64,000 nt of DNA from Abelmoschus esculentus (GCA_035048815.1 JAUCBN010000049.1:8625501-8689500), one strand, 5' to 3'. Positions 45,225 through 56,199 are shown, numbered from the stretch's first letter. Translations and numbers: made by a program. The notes: generated by a model from the letters alone, not told the origin.

Positions 45225-47312
45225 ATGACCAGGGCCAACCCAACCAACCATTTTTACGAGTTAGATCCAGAGATCGAACGAACAAGACAAAGGTTGAGGA
45301 GACAAATCCAAGAAGCTATGGCAGATCACCCGACAGGACAAAACTTACCTGCCGGTAATGGAGGTCTTCCGCCGCCACCAGGGCCGCGGCAGTTGACTGT
45401 CAGAGACTTCCTGGAAGAAGATTTAAATGGATTAAACCCAGGAGTCATTACACCGGAGATAGAAGCAACCCACTTTGAACTGAAACCTGTCATGTTCAAT
45501 ATGCTTAACACTATTGGACAGTTTGGTGGGTCTATAACTGAAGATGCAAAGGCAGCACCTCAAGTCCTTCATGGAGATATGCAATTCCTTCAAAATCCAA
45601 GGAGTCCATGAAGATGTCTTGAGATTGAAGTTATTCCCCTATTCACTGAGAGATAGGGCGAAAGCCTGGTTAAATAGAATTCCAACGGGATCTATTGGAT
45701 CTTGGAATGAACTCTGTCGTGATTTTATTACACGCTTTAATCCTACAAATTTATACGATAGAATTCGTAATGAAATCACTTCTTTTCGACAGGCAGATGA
45801 CGAACCGATGTACGAGGCATGGGAGCGATACATGGAGTTACTGCACAAGTGTCCTTTGCATGGATTTCCCCTATGGACACATGTGAACATGTTCTATAAT
45901 GCCACGAATGCCCCGACAAGGATGATGTTAGATGCCTCGGCAAATGGAACACTCTTGGACAAGGCACTTGAGGAAGCTATTGAGATACTGACAAAACACG
46001 CAAAAAATGATTTTTAATTCCCTACATCTAGGCGAGGAGGAGTAAGACGCCAAGCCATGGTGAATGAGTTAGACACATCAAATTCAGTGGCAGCACAATT
46101 GGCCTCTCTTACCAAGATGGTGCAAAATTTGCAAATACAACAAAATACCCGTGAGGTTAAGGTGATTGATTCTTTTTGTGATTTATGTGGAGGTAAACAC
46201 AATTCCTCTGATTGTATGAATCAAGAAACCGGTATGTACGTTGGAAACTATAACCGAACCAATATGATGTCCAACACATACAATCCCTCATGGAAGAGGC
46301 ATCCGAACCTATCATGGAGTAATCCTAACAATGCCTTAAACCCAATCACCCAACCCTCAGGATTCCAGCAACCAATGCAACATCTGCCGCAACAGCAAGT
46401 CCAGCAGCCAATGCTGCAGCAACAGATGCAGCAACAATATGTAAGTTCCTTGGAAAATTCTCCGAAAGCATTCATGATGAAAACTGAGTCATACATGGCA
46501 AAGAATAGAAAATTCATCAAAAGAACAGATGCGTTCATAAATAGGACCGAGATGAGGTTGCAGAACCAAGAGGCAGCAATTAAGGCATTGGAAACTCAGG
46601 CTGGGTAGTTTGCTCAAAATATAAACACTAGACCACAAGGAGGACTACCTAGCAATACTGAAGTTGCTAAGGTAATGGGCCATGAACAGTGTAAAGCAAT
46701 CACTACTAGGAGTGGTCTACAACTGAAGGAAAAGACGGAAAGTCCAGCAGGCCAAGTTTCATCATCAGACCTAGCAAGAGAGGAGGCTGAACAAACTGAT
46801 CCTGATAACACTGCCCCATCAGAGAACGCAACATCTCCTGAACAGTCTGCCGAGACAACAACAACCCCAGTGGTGCCAGGTATTAAATTCCAAACTAAAG
46901 AAACTCTGAATGAGATGAGACCACCACCACCCTTCCCACAAAGGTTGAAAAAGCAAAAACAAGATCATCAATTCAAAAAATTTCTTGATATTTTAAAGCA
47001 AGTCCACATTAACTTACCATTCGTAGAGGCAATTGAACAAATGCCTAATTATGCCAAGTTCTTAAAAGACATTGTGTCTAAGAGAAAAAGACTAGGTGAG
47101 TTCGAAACAGTGGCTGTTACCGAGGGATGCATGGCAATGCTACACAATCGCATGCCACCAAAATTGAAGGGTCATGGATGCTTTATCATACCTTGTGCAA
47201 TAGGTAATAATTATGAAGGTAAGGCCCTATACCACAACTGATTTATTATTCTGGCCAATAAAAGAGAATCATCTTGGGAGATGCATTTGCATGCACTCCA
47301 CCAATAACATGA
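45225..47312 (+). pseudogene. gag-pro: Athila-NA gag-protease, copy 2, protease deleted
   Basis: The ATG at 45225 gives MTRANPTNHFYELDPEIERT. The capsid block matches copy 1 (FNMLNTIGQFGGS, FPYSLRDRAKAWLNRIPTGS, NAPTRMMLDASANGT). A frameshift near 45545 and stops near 46015 and 46607 break it. The knuckle CDLCGGKHNSSDC is intact. A Met/Gln-rich region (46370-46440) precedes the coil and the protease N-terminal linker. At about 47230 the frame jumps from ...NYEGKAL to the C-terminal end (IILGDAFACTPP), so the DLGAS active site and flap present in copy 1 are missing (about 0.5 kb). Confidence 0.87.
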
Positions 47313-47799
47313 TCTCTTCCTTTTTCTTTTTATATTATTATTATAGTAGGATTTGTTTAGTTTATTTTTCTAAATTCGTTTTTGCTTTAAGTACTTTTCT
47401 TGTTTGTGTTTAATTTTCATTTAGGATAATAAGCAAGAATAAAGGAGAAATAGTTCACATCAGGAAATCTACCGAGGCAGAAAACAGTGTCAGAGCCGCA
47501 GCAGTTTCAACGGGTAGAACAGTGTAACGGCTAGTCTGCCGGGATTAATGTCGCGGCAGAAAAGTAAACAACAGTAAAGAGTAACGGCTACAAAACGGCT
47601 AGTGGATTCAAACGGTCACAAGGCCGAGGCCTATATAAGCAACCCCTCCCTCTTGAACTATTCACTCTTGCATTCTTGTTTTCTTTAGAATTCTTAACAA
47701 TCTTGCTCTCACAATACTCTCTGCCTACTCACAACTCTTCGTGAAATTCCCAGATTCCTTCCAAGAAAATCTCCAAGATATCAATCTCTCACAATCTTG
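47313..47799 (+). other. Gap between gag-pro and accessory ORF, copy 2
   Basis: Non-coding, equivalent to 17536-18019 in copy 1. It contains GCCGAGGCAG-like words at 47470-47570 and the internal TATA box. The 160-base leader before the accessory ATG is pyrimidine-rich (CCCTCCCTCTTG, CTCTTGCATTCTTG). Confidence 0.7.
47632..47639 (+). promoter_or_regulatory. Internal TATA box upstream of accessory ORF, copy 2
   Basis: TATATAAG in GAGGCCTATATAAGCAACCC, 161 bases before the accessory ATG at 47800. Core and spacing are conserved with 17693-17700 of copy 1. Confidence 0.52.
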
Positions 47800-49335
47800 A
47801 TGGCCACTTACAAGCGATTTGCCCCAGCCAATGTTGAAGACCGCTTCAACAGGTCTTTCATTGCTCGACAATTATGGAAAGAACAAGGTTTTCAACACTC
47901 GGATGACGAAAACTACGACATCGAGCATTATCTCTTCGACAGAATCAAGTACCAAGATTGGGAAATCTTTTGTCTTCAACCTGCCCAGGCAAACGCTACC
48001 ATCGTGGGGGAATTCTATGCGCACGGGCCCAGCAAAGATTCCCTCTTTGTCCACTGCCGAGGCAGGCTTGTCCAGCTAGATGCCGAGACCATCAACAATT
48101 TCTACGGCCTCACTCCGAACCATGATGTTCACGCTGAATTCATGGAGGATGTCACTGCCGAGGATTACGAGTTGATTAAAGACGATCTTTGCTACACGAA
48201 CACTCCATGGGAAACCAGTGCCCATAGAGGATCGGTAGCAAGGCAGAGCCTAAAGCCCGAGGCCAAGCTTTGGAATACCTTCGTCAAGAGACGCCTCATT
48301 CCCATATCCCACAATAGCACGGTGGACCGAAAATGATTAGTGCTTATCCAATCGATCATCAACAAAAGGAGCATCAACGTTGGAGAGATCATCTTACGTG
48401 AAATTCACGAATGCATTAAGAAGGATAGAGGACCATTATACTTCCCATGTTTGATCACTGGTTTGTGTGTTGCCGCAGGTGTACCAATAGAAGACACGGA
48501 TGAATACACTCCCCAAAGGCGCGGATGGACCAGAGACTTTTGTCACAAAGTTATGCAGATCACGCAGGCGGAACCAGTCCAAGCAACGCCCCAGCAATTC
48601 ACTGCTGATACTGCTGCTGGGGCCCAGTACACGACAAACATGCCAGACACTACCCACACCTCTGCCGTAGCAGACCCATATCAGGAGATATTGCAAAGGA
48701 TGGAAGCTATGGATCTTAGGCAACAGAGATACATGGAGTATCAAAGAGACTTTAACGGCACATTAGCCCAAATGATGCTCCATGCTTTTCCAGACCAAGG
48801 GGCGCAGTTTCCAGAATTCCTTAGCAATATGTTTGTCACAGCCGCCCCTTATACCGACACTAGACCAGCTCCAGGAGGACCAAGGCCATTCTTACACGCG
48901 GACCCTCAACTACAGTACCATGCTGCCGACCCATCTAGGGCAGCAGACTCTGCCGCGGAATCATCTGCCAACAGAAGACCATCAAAGCGAAGGGCAGTCT
49001 TCAGCAGTCCACCACGATACCCAATCATCATGGGCAGTCTATCAGCTGAGATAGATGCCTATGTACACCAAAGCTCAACCGCCACCGGACCGAGTACACA
49101 CCATACTGGGGCATCCACAGCAATGGAAGGTGAAACGGACATCATGATCACCGAGGAGATGGCCGACGTGGAAGAAGGAGAAGAAGTGGAGGTTCCGATG
49201 CAACAGAAACCACCCACAAGAGTCCAACCGCCCTGGCAAGCAAAAGCTCAACCATCGCCCTCACCAAGAACGAAGCAATCAGCAGCAAGACCAAGGAGAA
49301 AAATTGTTACAAGTTGCTCTTCGGAGTCTCTTTAA
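47800..49335 (+). pseudogene. Athila-NA accessory ORF (plant transposon protein-like), copy 2
   Basis: The ATG at 47800 (MATYKRFAPANVEDRFN) runs to the stop at 49335, 511 codons, exactly the length of copy 1. The only break is a CGA to TGA nonsense codon at 48334. The domain block matches copy 1: GEFYAHGPSKDSLFVHCRGR, AETINNFYGLTP, LKPEAKLWNTFVKRRLIPIS, INKRSINVGEIILREIHEC and GPLYFPCLITGLCVAAGVP. The C-terminal half is Ala/Pro/Thr-rich with a short coil (MEAMDLRQQRYMEYQRDFNG), an acidic patch (ADVEEGEEVEV) and a basic tail (SPSPRTKQSAARPRRK). No membrane segment. It may be made from the internal TATA box. Possible roles such as particle transport or regulation are speculation. Confidence 0.82.
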
Positions 49336-50224
49336 ATTTTTTCATATAATTCAATATTATTTGCTACTGGTTTCTTTATATACTGCTTATCTCTTTCATA
49401 ATTTTTGTTGCCCGCTATTTTCTTCTAATTTAAAGCATTGAGGACAATGCTTGGTTTGAGTTTGGGGGTGCAGACTCACTGCCGAGGCAGCAATCTACTG
49501 CCAAAGCCATGCCAAGAAAAGGGAGTACTTAAGTGAAATTTTTACATTTTTTATGCTCCCCGCCTTAGTTGAATCAATTGCCTATACTTTTAAACTGCTT
49601 ATCATCAGTATTGCCTTAGTTTGTTCTTTAAGGCTATAGAAATCTTTCTCCTTACCATGATTAGGTCCTGTTAAGAAGGTTTAACCTTAGGATACTTAAG
49701 GATGAAAACTTAGAAGCTTACTATAAGATGAATTTTTAAACATTTTTGCGACTTGTTGGATTATAGGAATTCTTTTAATGAACTTAGGTGATAAAGACTT
49801 AGATTCTTGGGAAAGTAACTAGAGGTGTCTATCACCGGCTCTAGGAAGTACTCTTCTTCATGCTAGAGGTGCCCGAAATTGGATCTGGTGTGTTATAAGG
49901 AATATCAAAAAGAAAGAAGGAATTAGTGAAGAGAAAAACACAATCCTTGAGGTGACCGAAATTGGCTCAAGAATTGGTTGTTTAGAATAGAGGAGAACAC
50001 TTAAACCAATTCTACTTGTCTTGAACTTAGAGTTTATCTAAGAAAGCCTTTAATCAAACTTGTCCACAAAAACGCACACACTCACCAATTCTTATAGTTT
50101 GTTTCTAGGTAAAGCCTTGGGTAACTGAAAGGTTAAGTCTAAAGAATAGGCATAGTTATGGTGGGGAGAATAAATGGAAACGTAAGACCAAGAGAGAGTA
50201 GAGTTCGGCAAATTGATGGTTTGC
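49336..50224 (+). other. 3' non-coding region of Athila-NA copy 2
   Basis: Near its start (49433-49470) is a perfect hairpin AAGCATTG-AGGA-CAATGCTT followed by GAGTTTGGGGGTG, a second PPT-like module. It is followed by CTGCCGAGGCAG. The rest is AT-rich and without ORFs. Confidence 0.65.
49433..49470 (+). other. Secondary hairpin-PPT module, copy 2
   Basis: Perfect 8-bp stem AAGCATTG/CAATGCTT, loop AGGA, then GAGTTTGGGGGTG eighteen bases after the loop. It mirrors the true module at 50225-50262, about 790 bp away, with the same loop and the same G-run. Confidence 0.7.
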
Positions 50225-50262
50225 ATTGCTTGAGGACAAGCAATAGTTCGAGTTTGGGGGTA
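50225..50262 (+). other. Hairpin and polypurine tract at the 3' LTR, copy 2
   Basis: Stem ATTGCTTG/CAAGCAAT with loop AGGA, then GAGTTTGGGGGTA directly against the 3' LTR at 50263. The purine run is the likely plus-strand primer. Confidence 0.8.
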
Positions 50263-51587
50263 TGATAAGTGCTCAACTCGCTATCACTTTTTACACCATT
50301 TATGGGCATTAATCACCGAATTTACACCCACTCGGACCAATGCAAGTACTTAATGTGATATATTTAGAAGTTATGCTCATAGAGATAATATTTACTAAAA
50401 AGGCAAGTTTTACTGCATTTTTATATCTGTGCAGGAGAACAAGTGCCGAGGTAGCAACATGGTCGAGGCAGGACCTGATGCCGAGGCAGCAGCTGAGAGC
50501 AATGAAGCAAGACTGTAGGCGATTAGAAGAGAAAAATCCAAGGGACGTGTTTGTACATAAAACACATGGATCGGAGCTAGTTAGCATGAGGAAAAGCCCA
50601 AAACAAGGCCACGCGGGAAAGCCTCTTAGTTGAATTAAACTTGGAAATATTTTATTTATGTACATGACTTGTTCCCTACTCCAAGTTGTATTCTACTTAG
50701 GAAAGGTTTGCCCTAGGTCAAGCCTATATAAGACCTAGCCGTCCAATGTATTAGATATACCTAGAGAGAGAGCCGATTAATAGATTCTTTTTTTTCTTTC
50801 TCTCAAACTATGTTCTAAGCTTTCTTAGGGTTTAGGTGAAGGTTGTTTAGTATTTGTGAGAGGAGATTGTACTCTGTCTTTATTTCAATGCAATAAAACT
50901 ATCAAGGTTTGCTTATCCTTTGTTATTCTTTGTTCTTGCATTCAAGCTCGGGAGAGAAGTTTTTAAGTAATCCATTTATCTTGACTCGGGAGAGTTAGAT
51001 TCACGAAAGGGGTAAGTACAGTGTTTCAATCGCGAAATACTAACTCAGCCTAGGGATAGGTTAAGAGTTTTAGCGGCTAAAAGAAGTGTGAGATTGGTTG
51101 GTGAGTATAATTGATTCACTCCGGGAGGTATCATCAAGGACTAGTCATCAACAGTATTTCGACTTAGGGATAAGAGGAGTCATCTAAGGACACTTTGCCG
51201 AATTTTGGTAAAGTCCACCCACGAGCAAGGGATTGCCACGGCGGACAGTATTGTCGCTGCCAAGGTAGTAATCTGCAGTGCTGCCGAGGCAGTGATATAC
51301 GATTGCATTGGGCAGAGACAAGTCAATCAAATCCACAATACGACGCAACTGGATCCTGACCTCTCTCTCTATTTATCAAATCTCTTTATTTTACTTAGTT
51401 GTTTTATTTAAGTTAATCCAAACCCAAATCACTTGTGTTTTATTTTATTTCTTTTTATAGAATAGGAAGACAAGGAAGACATATTGAGTATACCAATCCC
51501 TGTGGAGACGATAATCTAATAAATACTTATCACTTATTACTTGTGATGTGTCCACTTGCACTAAACGCGCACTTTTGACACGCGACA
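50263..51587 (+). repeat. 3' LTR of Athila-NA copy 2
   Basis: 1325 bp, pair of 43828-45150, ending GACA and followed by AAAAG. The first ~370 bp differ at about 26 sites by eye, more than in the corresponding part of copy 1. Confidence 0.92.
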
Positions 51588-52256
51588 AAAAGATTTGACA
51601 AGCGGAGTGACACGGTTGTTAATATGCCACACAATGTTGGAGAAGACAATTTGGGCTAGATTTGGGCGTCGAGCCTCACGAAAGCCCTTCAACAGAAAGC
51701 TATCCACTTGACAAATCCAATAGTACTTACTGTTTGATGGACGAATCCAACAAGAGATAATGAGGTGCAAGAACCGATCATGGACGTTAAGTGATATAAC
51801 TGAACCGGTGAAATATCCAAGAGAGTCTTCATCATCAATACCCATATCTTCAAGACCGAAGGCATCGACAAAGGTATTGACATCGATTTGAAAGGTTCGG
51901 CCTATGAGGTAAGATTCAATCGCAACCACTTTGCTCCTATCTTTCGAGAGAATGCACTTAGCATTAGCATAAAAAATAAGAAAAAGGGTTGGATAAAACT
52001 TGTCGGAGTGAGTGAGAAAGGGCAAGAACTTCCAATCAACGATTTAGTCGTAATAGCGGAATAAAAACTTGTAGGAGGTCATGAAATCCACATCCACACA
52101 CCGCTCCTTAAGGGTGTAGTTGCAGAATGTGTTGAAATTGTCAATCCGACCGGGACCATCCAAACTTTTGTCGGACACCACTGGTAAATTCACTCGGGAA
52201 GCACGAGAAGATGACGAACTTCCAGCCTCAGTTCGAGAATGTTTCTTTGGTGCCAT

Positions 52257-53142
52257 GATCTAGGATTAAAAAACAATTTTAAGATTAGTTATATAAAAAA
52301 CATGTATGCTCTATCAACCTAATTCAATCCTATTAATCTATAATTCAAGGTATTTGAGAATTCTGAAAATTGCTTGAGAAAAAACAATGAAAACTAATAC
52401 GAGAAAATTAATTTATATTCGAATGAAAAAAATGATTTTGAAAAAATTTTGTTGGATTATGAAAACCCATAAAATAAGCATCAATAAATCATTCAAAATC
52501 TAATTTTTAACATTCTAAAAATCAACGAAAATAAAGTTTTTCGAAAATTACCTTGATTATGGATTAGGAAGAATTTATAGTTTTTGAAGCAACGTTTGTT
52601 GATATGATCTTGGCTTTGATGTGTGGAATGGAATCCCCGAAGAAAAACATTGAATTTGTGGTGAAAATTTATGGATTTGAGAGGAATTTATAGGGATATG
52701 CGGCTAGGGTTTTTAGAAGAGTGTTTTAATTTGATTAAAATTAGGTTTGGGGTGTTTTAAAGCAATCTACCGCCGCATGTATCGGAACAAGTATCGAAAC
52801 AACCTGTTTCGATGCTAGTACCGATACCCTCATATCGAACCTGGTATCAATACCAGTTCTCCCCAAAAACAACCCAGATGAACACGATGAACAGGTATTG
52901 AAGCAGGTGCTAGCTGTATCGATACCACTTAGCGAGCTTTGCATTTTAGGCTTCTAAAGTACTAGAAATGAGTCTCTAAAGTCCCTAGGAGCATGCAAAT
53001 GATGTTATGACATGATTATTGTGCATAAACAAGTTCATACTCCCCCTAGCAACATGCATAGAAGCAATAAGATGCAAAACAACATAGACATGATTTCAAT
53101 CAAGATTCAAGCATATTTTGCATAAAAATAACACATAAGAGG
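52257..53142 (-). other. Sirevirus B spacer between pol and accessory ORF
   Basis: About 0.9 kb, AT-rich, no coding sequence. At 52775-52935 it contains a cluster of GTATCGAAAC, GTTTCGATGC, GTACCGATACC and GTATCGATACC words like those in the LTR. A further CTCCCCCTAG tract lies at 53040. Confidence 0.6.
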
Positions 53143-56100
53143 TCAAGATAGGCTAGTTAGACCTAACTCTCTCCTAAGTATCCAAAAACTCTCTTTTTCT
53201 AAAGGTTTAATAAAGATATCCGCTAATTGGTTTAAGGTGTCAACAAACTCTTAAACAACATCATTTTTAGACATATGATCTCTAATGAAGTGATGCCTAA
53301 TTTCTATGTGTTTGGTTCTAGAGTGTTAAATAGGGTTCTTAGTAAGACATATGACACTAGTATTATCACATTTTAGAGGTATAGTTTCTACCTTAATGCC
53401 ATAATCTAAGAGTTGTTGCTTCATCCAAAGGACTTGAGCACAACAACTCCCCAAGGATATGTACTCCGCTTCGGTGGTAGATAAAGCTACACTATTTTGT
53501 TTCTTAGAGAACCAATATATAAGCATACTACCTAGGAATTGACATGTTTCGAAAGTATTTTTCCTATCTATCTTACAACCTCCAAAATCCGCATCCGAAT
53601 AAGCATGTAGATTAAAGGTAGAGGCTTTAGGATACCAAAGACCTAAACAAGGTGTGTCTCTAAGGTACCTAAAAATTCTCTTAATGGCTGCCAAGTGTGA
53701 TTCTCTAGGACTAGCTTGAAACCTAGCACACAAGCAAACACTAAACATAATATCCAGTCTACTTGCGGTAAGGTAAAGCAAAGATCCTATCATTGATCTA
53801 TACAATTTAGAATCAACACACTTACCTCCTTCATCCTTGTCAAGCTTAGTTGATGAGCTCATAGGAGTGGCTTGAGGTTTCACATTCTCCAAGCCAAACT
53901 TCTTGAGCATATCCTTGATGTATTTAGCTTGATTGATGAAGGCGCTATCCTTCCTTTGCTTGATTTGGAGTCCCAAAAAGAATGAGAGCTCCCCCATCAT
54001 GCTCATCTCGAATTCATCTTGCATTAACTTAGAAAATTCTTGACAATAACATTCATTAGTAAATCCAAAAATAATATCATCAACATAAATTTGAACTACT
54101 AAGATGTCATTTTTAAACATTTTTATAAAAAGTGTAGTGTCCACCTTTCCTTTTTCAATTAAAAAGTTTGAAAGTCTTTCATACTAAGCTCTAGGAGCTT
54201 GTTTCAAACCATATAAAGCTTTTGTTAATTTAAACACATGGTTTGGAAATTTTGGATCCTCAAAACCCGGTGGTTGTTCAACATACACTTCTTCATTTAT
54301 AAGACCATTTAAAAAGGCACTTTTGACATCCATTTGAAAAAGCTTGAAATCATGATAACATGCAAATGCAAGTAACATCCTAATAGCTTCCATTCTAGCT
54401 ACGGGTGCATAAGTTTCATCGAAATCTATTCCCTCTTCTTGAGTGTAACCTTGAGCAACTAATCTAGCTTTATTTCTCACAATGTTACCACTCTCATCTA
54501 GTTTGTTCCTAAAAACTCATTTAGTTCTTATGGTAGATTTATTACTAGGCCTATCAACTAATGTCCATACGTTACTTCTCTCAAATTGGTTTAACTCTTC
54601 TTGCATAGCCAATATCCAAAAAACATCATCTAAAGCTTCATTGATATTTTTAGGCTCTATGCATGAGATAAAAGCAATATGGTTCATTAATCTAAGAGAA
54701 GAATGAGTAGTTACCCCCTTGGATGGATCACCCAAGATTTCACCACTTTTGACATAGTTGAACTCCTTTGGGTAGCTCACTTCCCTTTCTTCAAGCTTTA
54801 CATCTCCTAAAGCTTCTATTGGAGGATCTTGTGTTTCCTCATTGGTTGGAACCCCATCAACCTTTGATTCTAGTCCATCATCAGTGGTTTCAATGATTCC
54901 TACATCATCATCATCACAAGAATCATTCCTAGGAAGGAGGTTATCATCGAAAACCACATGTATAGACTCTTCTACAACTAAGGTTCTTTTGTTAAAAACA
55001 CGATAAGCCTTTGAATGTTGAGAATAACCAAGAAAAATAGCTTCATTACTTTTTGCATCAAATTTACCTAAATCATCTTTTCCATTGTTTAAAACAAAAC
55101 ACTTGCACCCAAAAGGGTGAAAATAACTAATGTTAGGCTTTTTAGATTTTAAAATCTCATAAGGAGTCTTTTTCAAAATTGGCCTAATCATTACTCGATT
55201 AATAATGTAACAAGAAGTGTTTGTGGCTTCCGTCCAAAAATACTTAGTTAAATTGTTTTCACAAAGCATGGTCCTAGCCATTTTTTCTAAAGTTCTATGT
55301 TTCTTCTCAACTATCCCATTTTGTTGAGGAGTGCAAGGAGCCGAAAAATTGTGGCTAATCCCATTTTCATTACAAAAATTCTCAAAACCTAAATTTTGAA
55401 ATTCGGTTCCATGATCACTTCTAATATGAGAAATTCTTTGATCAAGATAATTTTGAGAAATATTTGAAAATGTGATGAATTTTTCTAAGGCTTCATCTTT
55501 AGTACTTAAAAATAGAACCCAAGTGTATCTAGAGTAATCATCTACAATAACAAAAGCATATGATTTTTCACCCAAACTAGTAGTTCTAATAGGCCCAAAA
55601 AGATCCATATGAATCAATTGTAAAACTCTACTAGTAGAAACATCATTAATGGATTTAAAAGAAACTCTCTTTTGTTTACCCTTAGCACATGCATCACAAA
55701 TTTTATCTAAGGAAAACTTGAGCTTAGGTAAACCTCTAACTAGATTTTGGGAGGCTAGTTTCTCTAAAACAATTATGCTAACATGTCCTAGTTTCCTATG
55801 CCATAACCAAGCATCATTTTCATCACTAGCAACTAAGCATGCTTGAGATAGGTTAATGTCATCTAGATGCACCATATAAATATTTCCTATGCGATGACCT
55901 ATGAGCATTGTTCTATTTGATTCTATGTCTATTATTTTGCAACCATATTTATCAAAAGACACATAGAAACCTTTATCACATAATTGACTAATGCTCAACA
56001 AATTATGCTTTAGACCATTAACAAGTAAGACATTTTCAATAAGAATAGAGGAGTGATTACCAATAGAGCCAATGCCCTCAATTTGGTCTTTGGAGTTGTC

Positions 56101-56199
56101 ACCAAAAGTCACTACTCCACCACTTTTGAGCTCTAACTCCTTAAATCGTCCCTTGTTTTCGGTCATATGCCTTGAGCATCCACTATCAAGGTACCACAT
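53143..56199 (-). pseudogene. pol: Sirevirus B pol polyprotein (protease, integrase, RT, RNase H)
   Basis: Minus-strand ATG at 56199 (MWYLDSGCSRHMTENKGRF). Protease motif DSG; GAG-pre-integrase with WLWHRKLGHVS; zinc ligands CDACAKGK; integrase D,D,E seen as HMDLFGP, RSDHGTEF and NGIVEKKHRT; then a long acidic linker. RT has DVKSAFLNG, LYGLKQAPRA and IYVDDIIFGF; RNase H has YSDADFGG, TTEAEYISL and CDNTS. The whole pol stays in one frame; it is broken only by nonsense codons (two TGG to TGA, near 54517 and 54182; a CAA to TAA near 53326; one more near the end). The 560-codon part 54517-56199 is open. Confidence 0.93.

Larger units (their letters stand above)
43828..51587 (+). mobile_element. 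Athila-NA copy 2: Ty3/gypsy element without RT or integrase
   Basis: Complete element of 7760 bp with LTRs 43828-45150 and 50263-51587 and a perfect duplication AAAAG (43823-43827, 51588-51592), inserted in the Sirevirus B accessory ORF. Layout matches copy 1: LTR, tRNA-Asp PBS, gag-protease, TATA gap, 1536-bp accessory ORF, secondary PPT, PPT, LTR. It is about 0.5 kb shorter, mostly because the protease core is deleted at about 47230. Again there is no RT, RNase H or integrase. Confidence 0.93.
43317..52256 (-). pseudogene. Sirevirus B accessory ORF (plant transposon protein-like), split by Athila-NA copy 2
   Basis: Host parts are 52256-51593 and 43827-43317, about 1175 bp in total. The minus-strand ATG at 52256 opens MAPKKHSRTEAGSSSSSRAS. 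Then come CVDVDFMTSYKFLFRYYD, FYPTLFLIFYANAKCI, LIGRTFQIDVNTFVDAFGLE, HDRFLHLIISCWIRPSNSKY and NIVWHINNRVTPLV, an order typical of the 'putative plant transposon protein' family. The C-terminus has a Pro-rich link, a heptad-like coil (LTSRFDSLDARFDTLDGRFD) and an Asp/Glu tail from a CAT repeat (43325-43389). One stop near 52043 and a frameshift near 43690 break it. No membrane segment. It lies between pol and the PPTs. Function unknown; the domain name is from memory. Confidence 0.72.
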
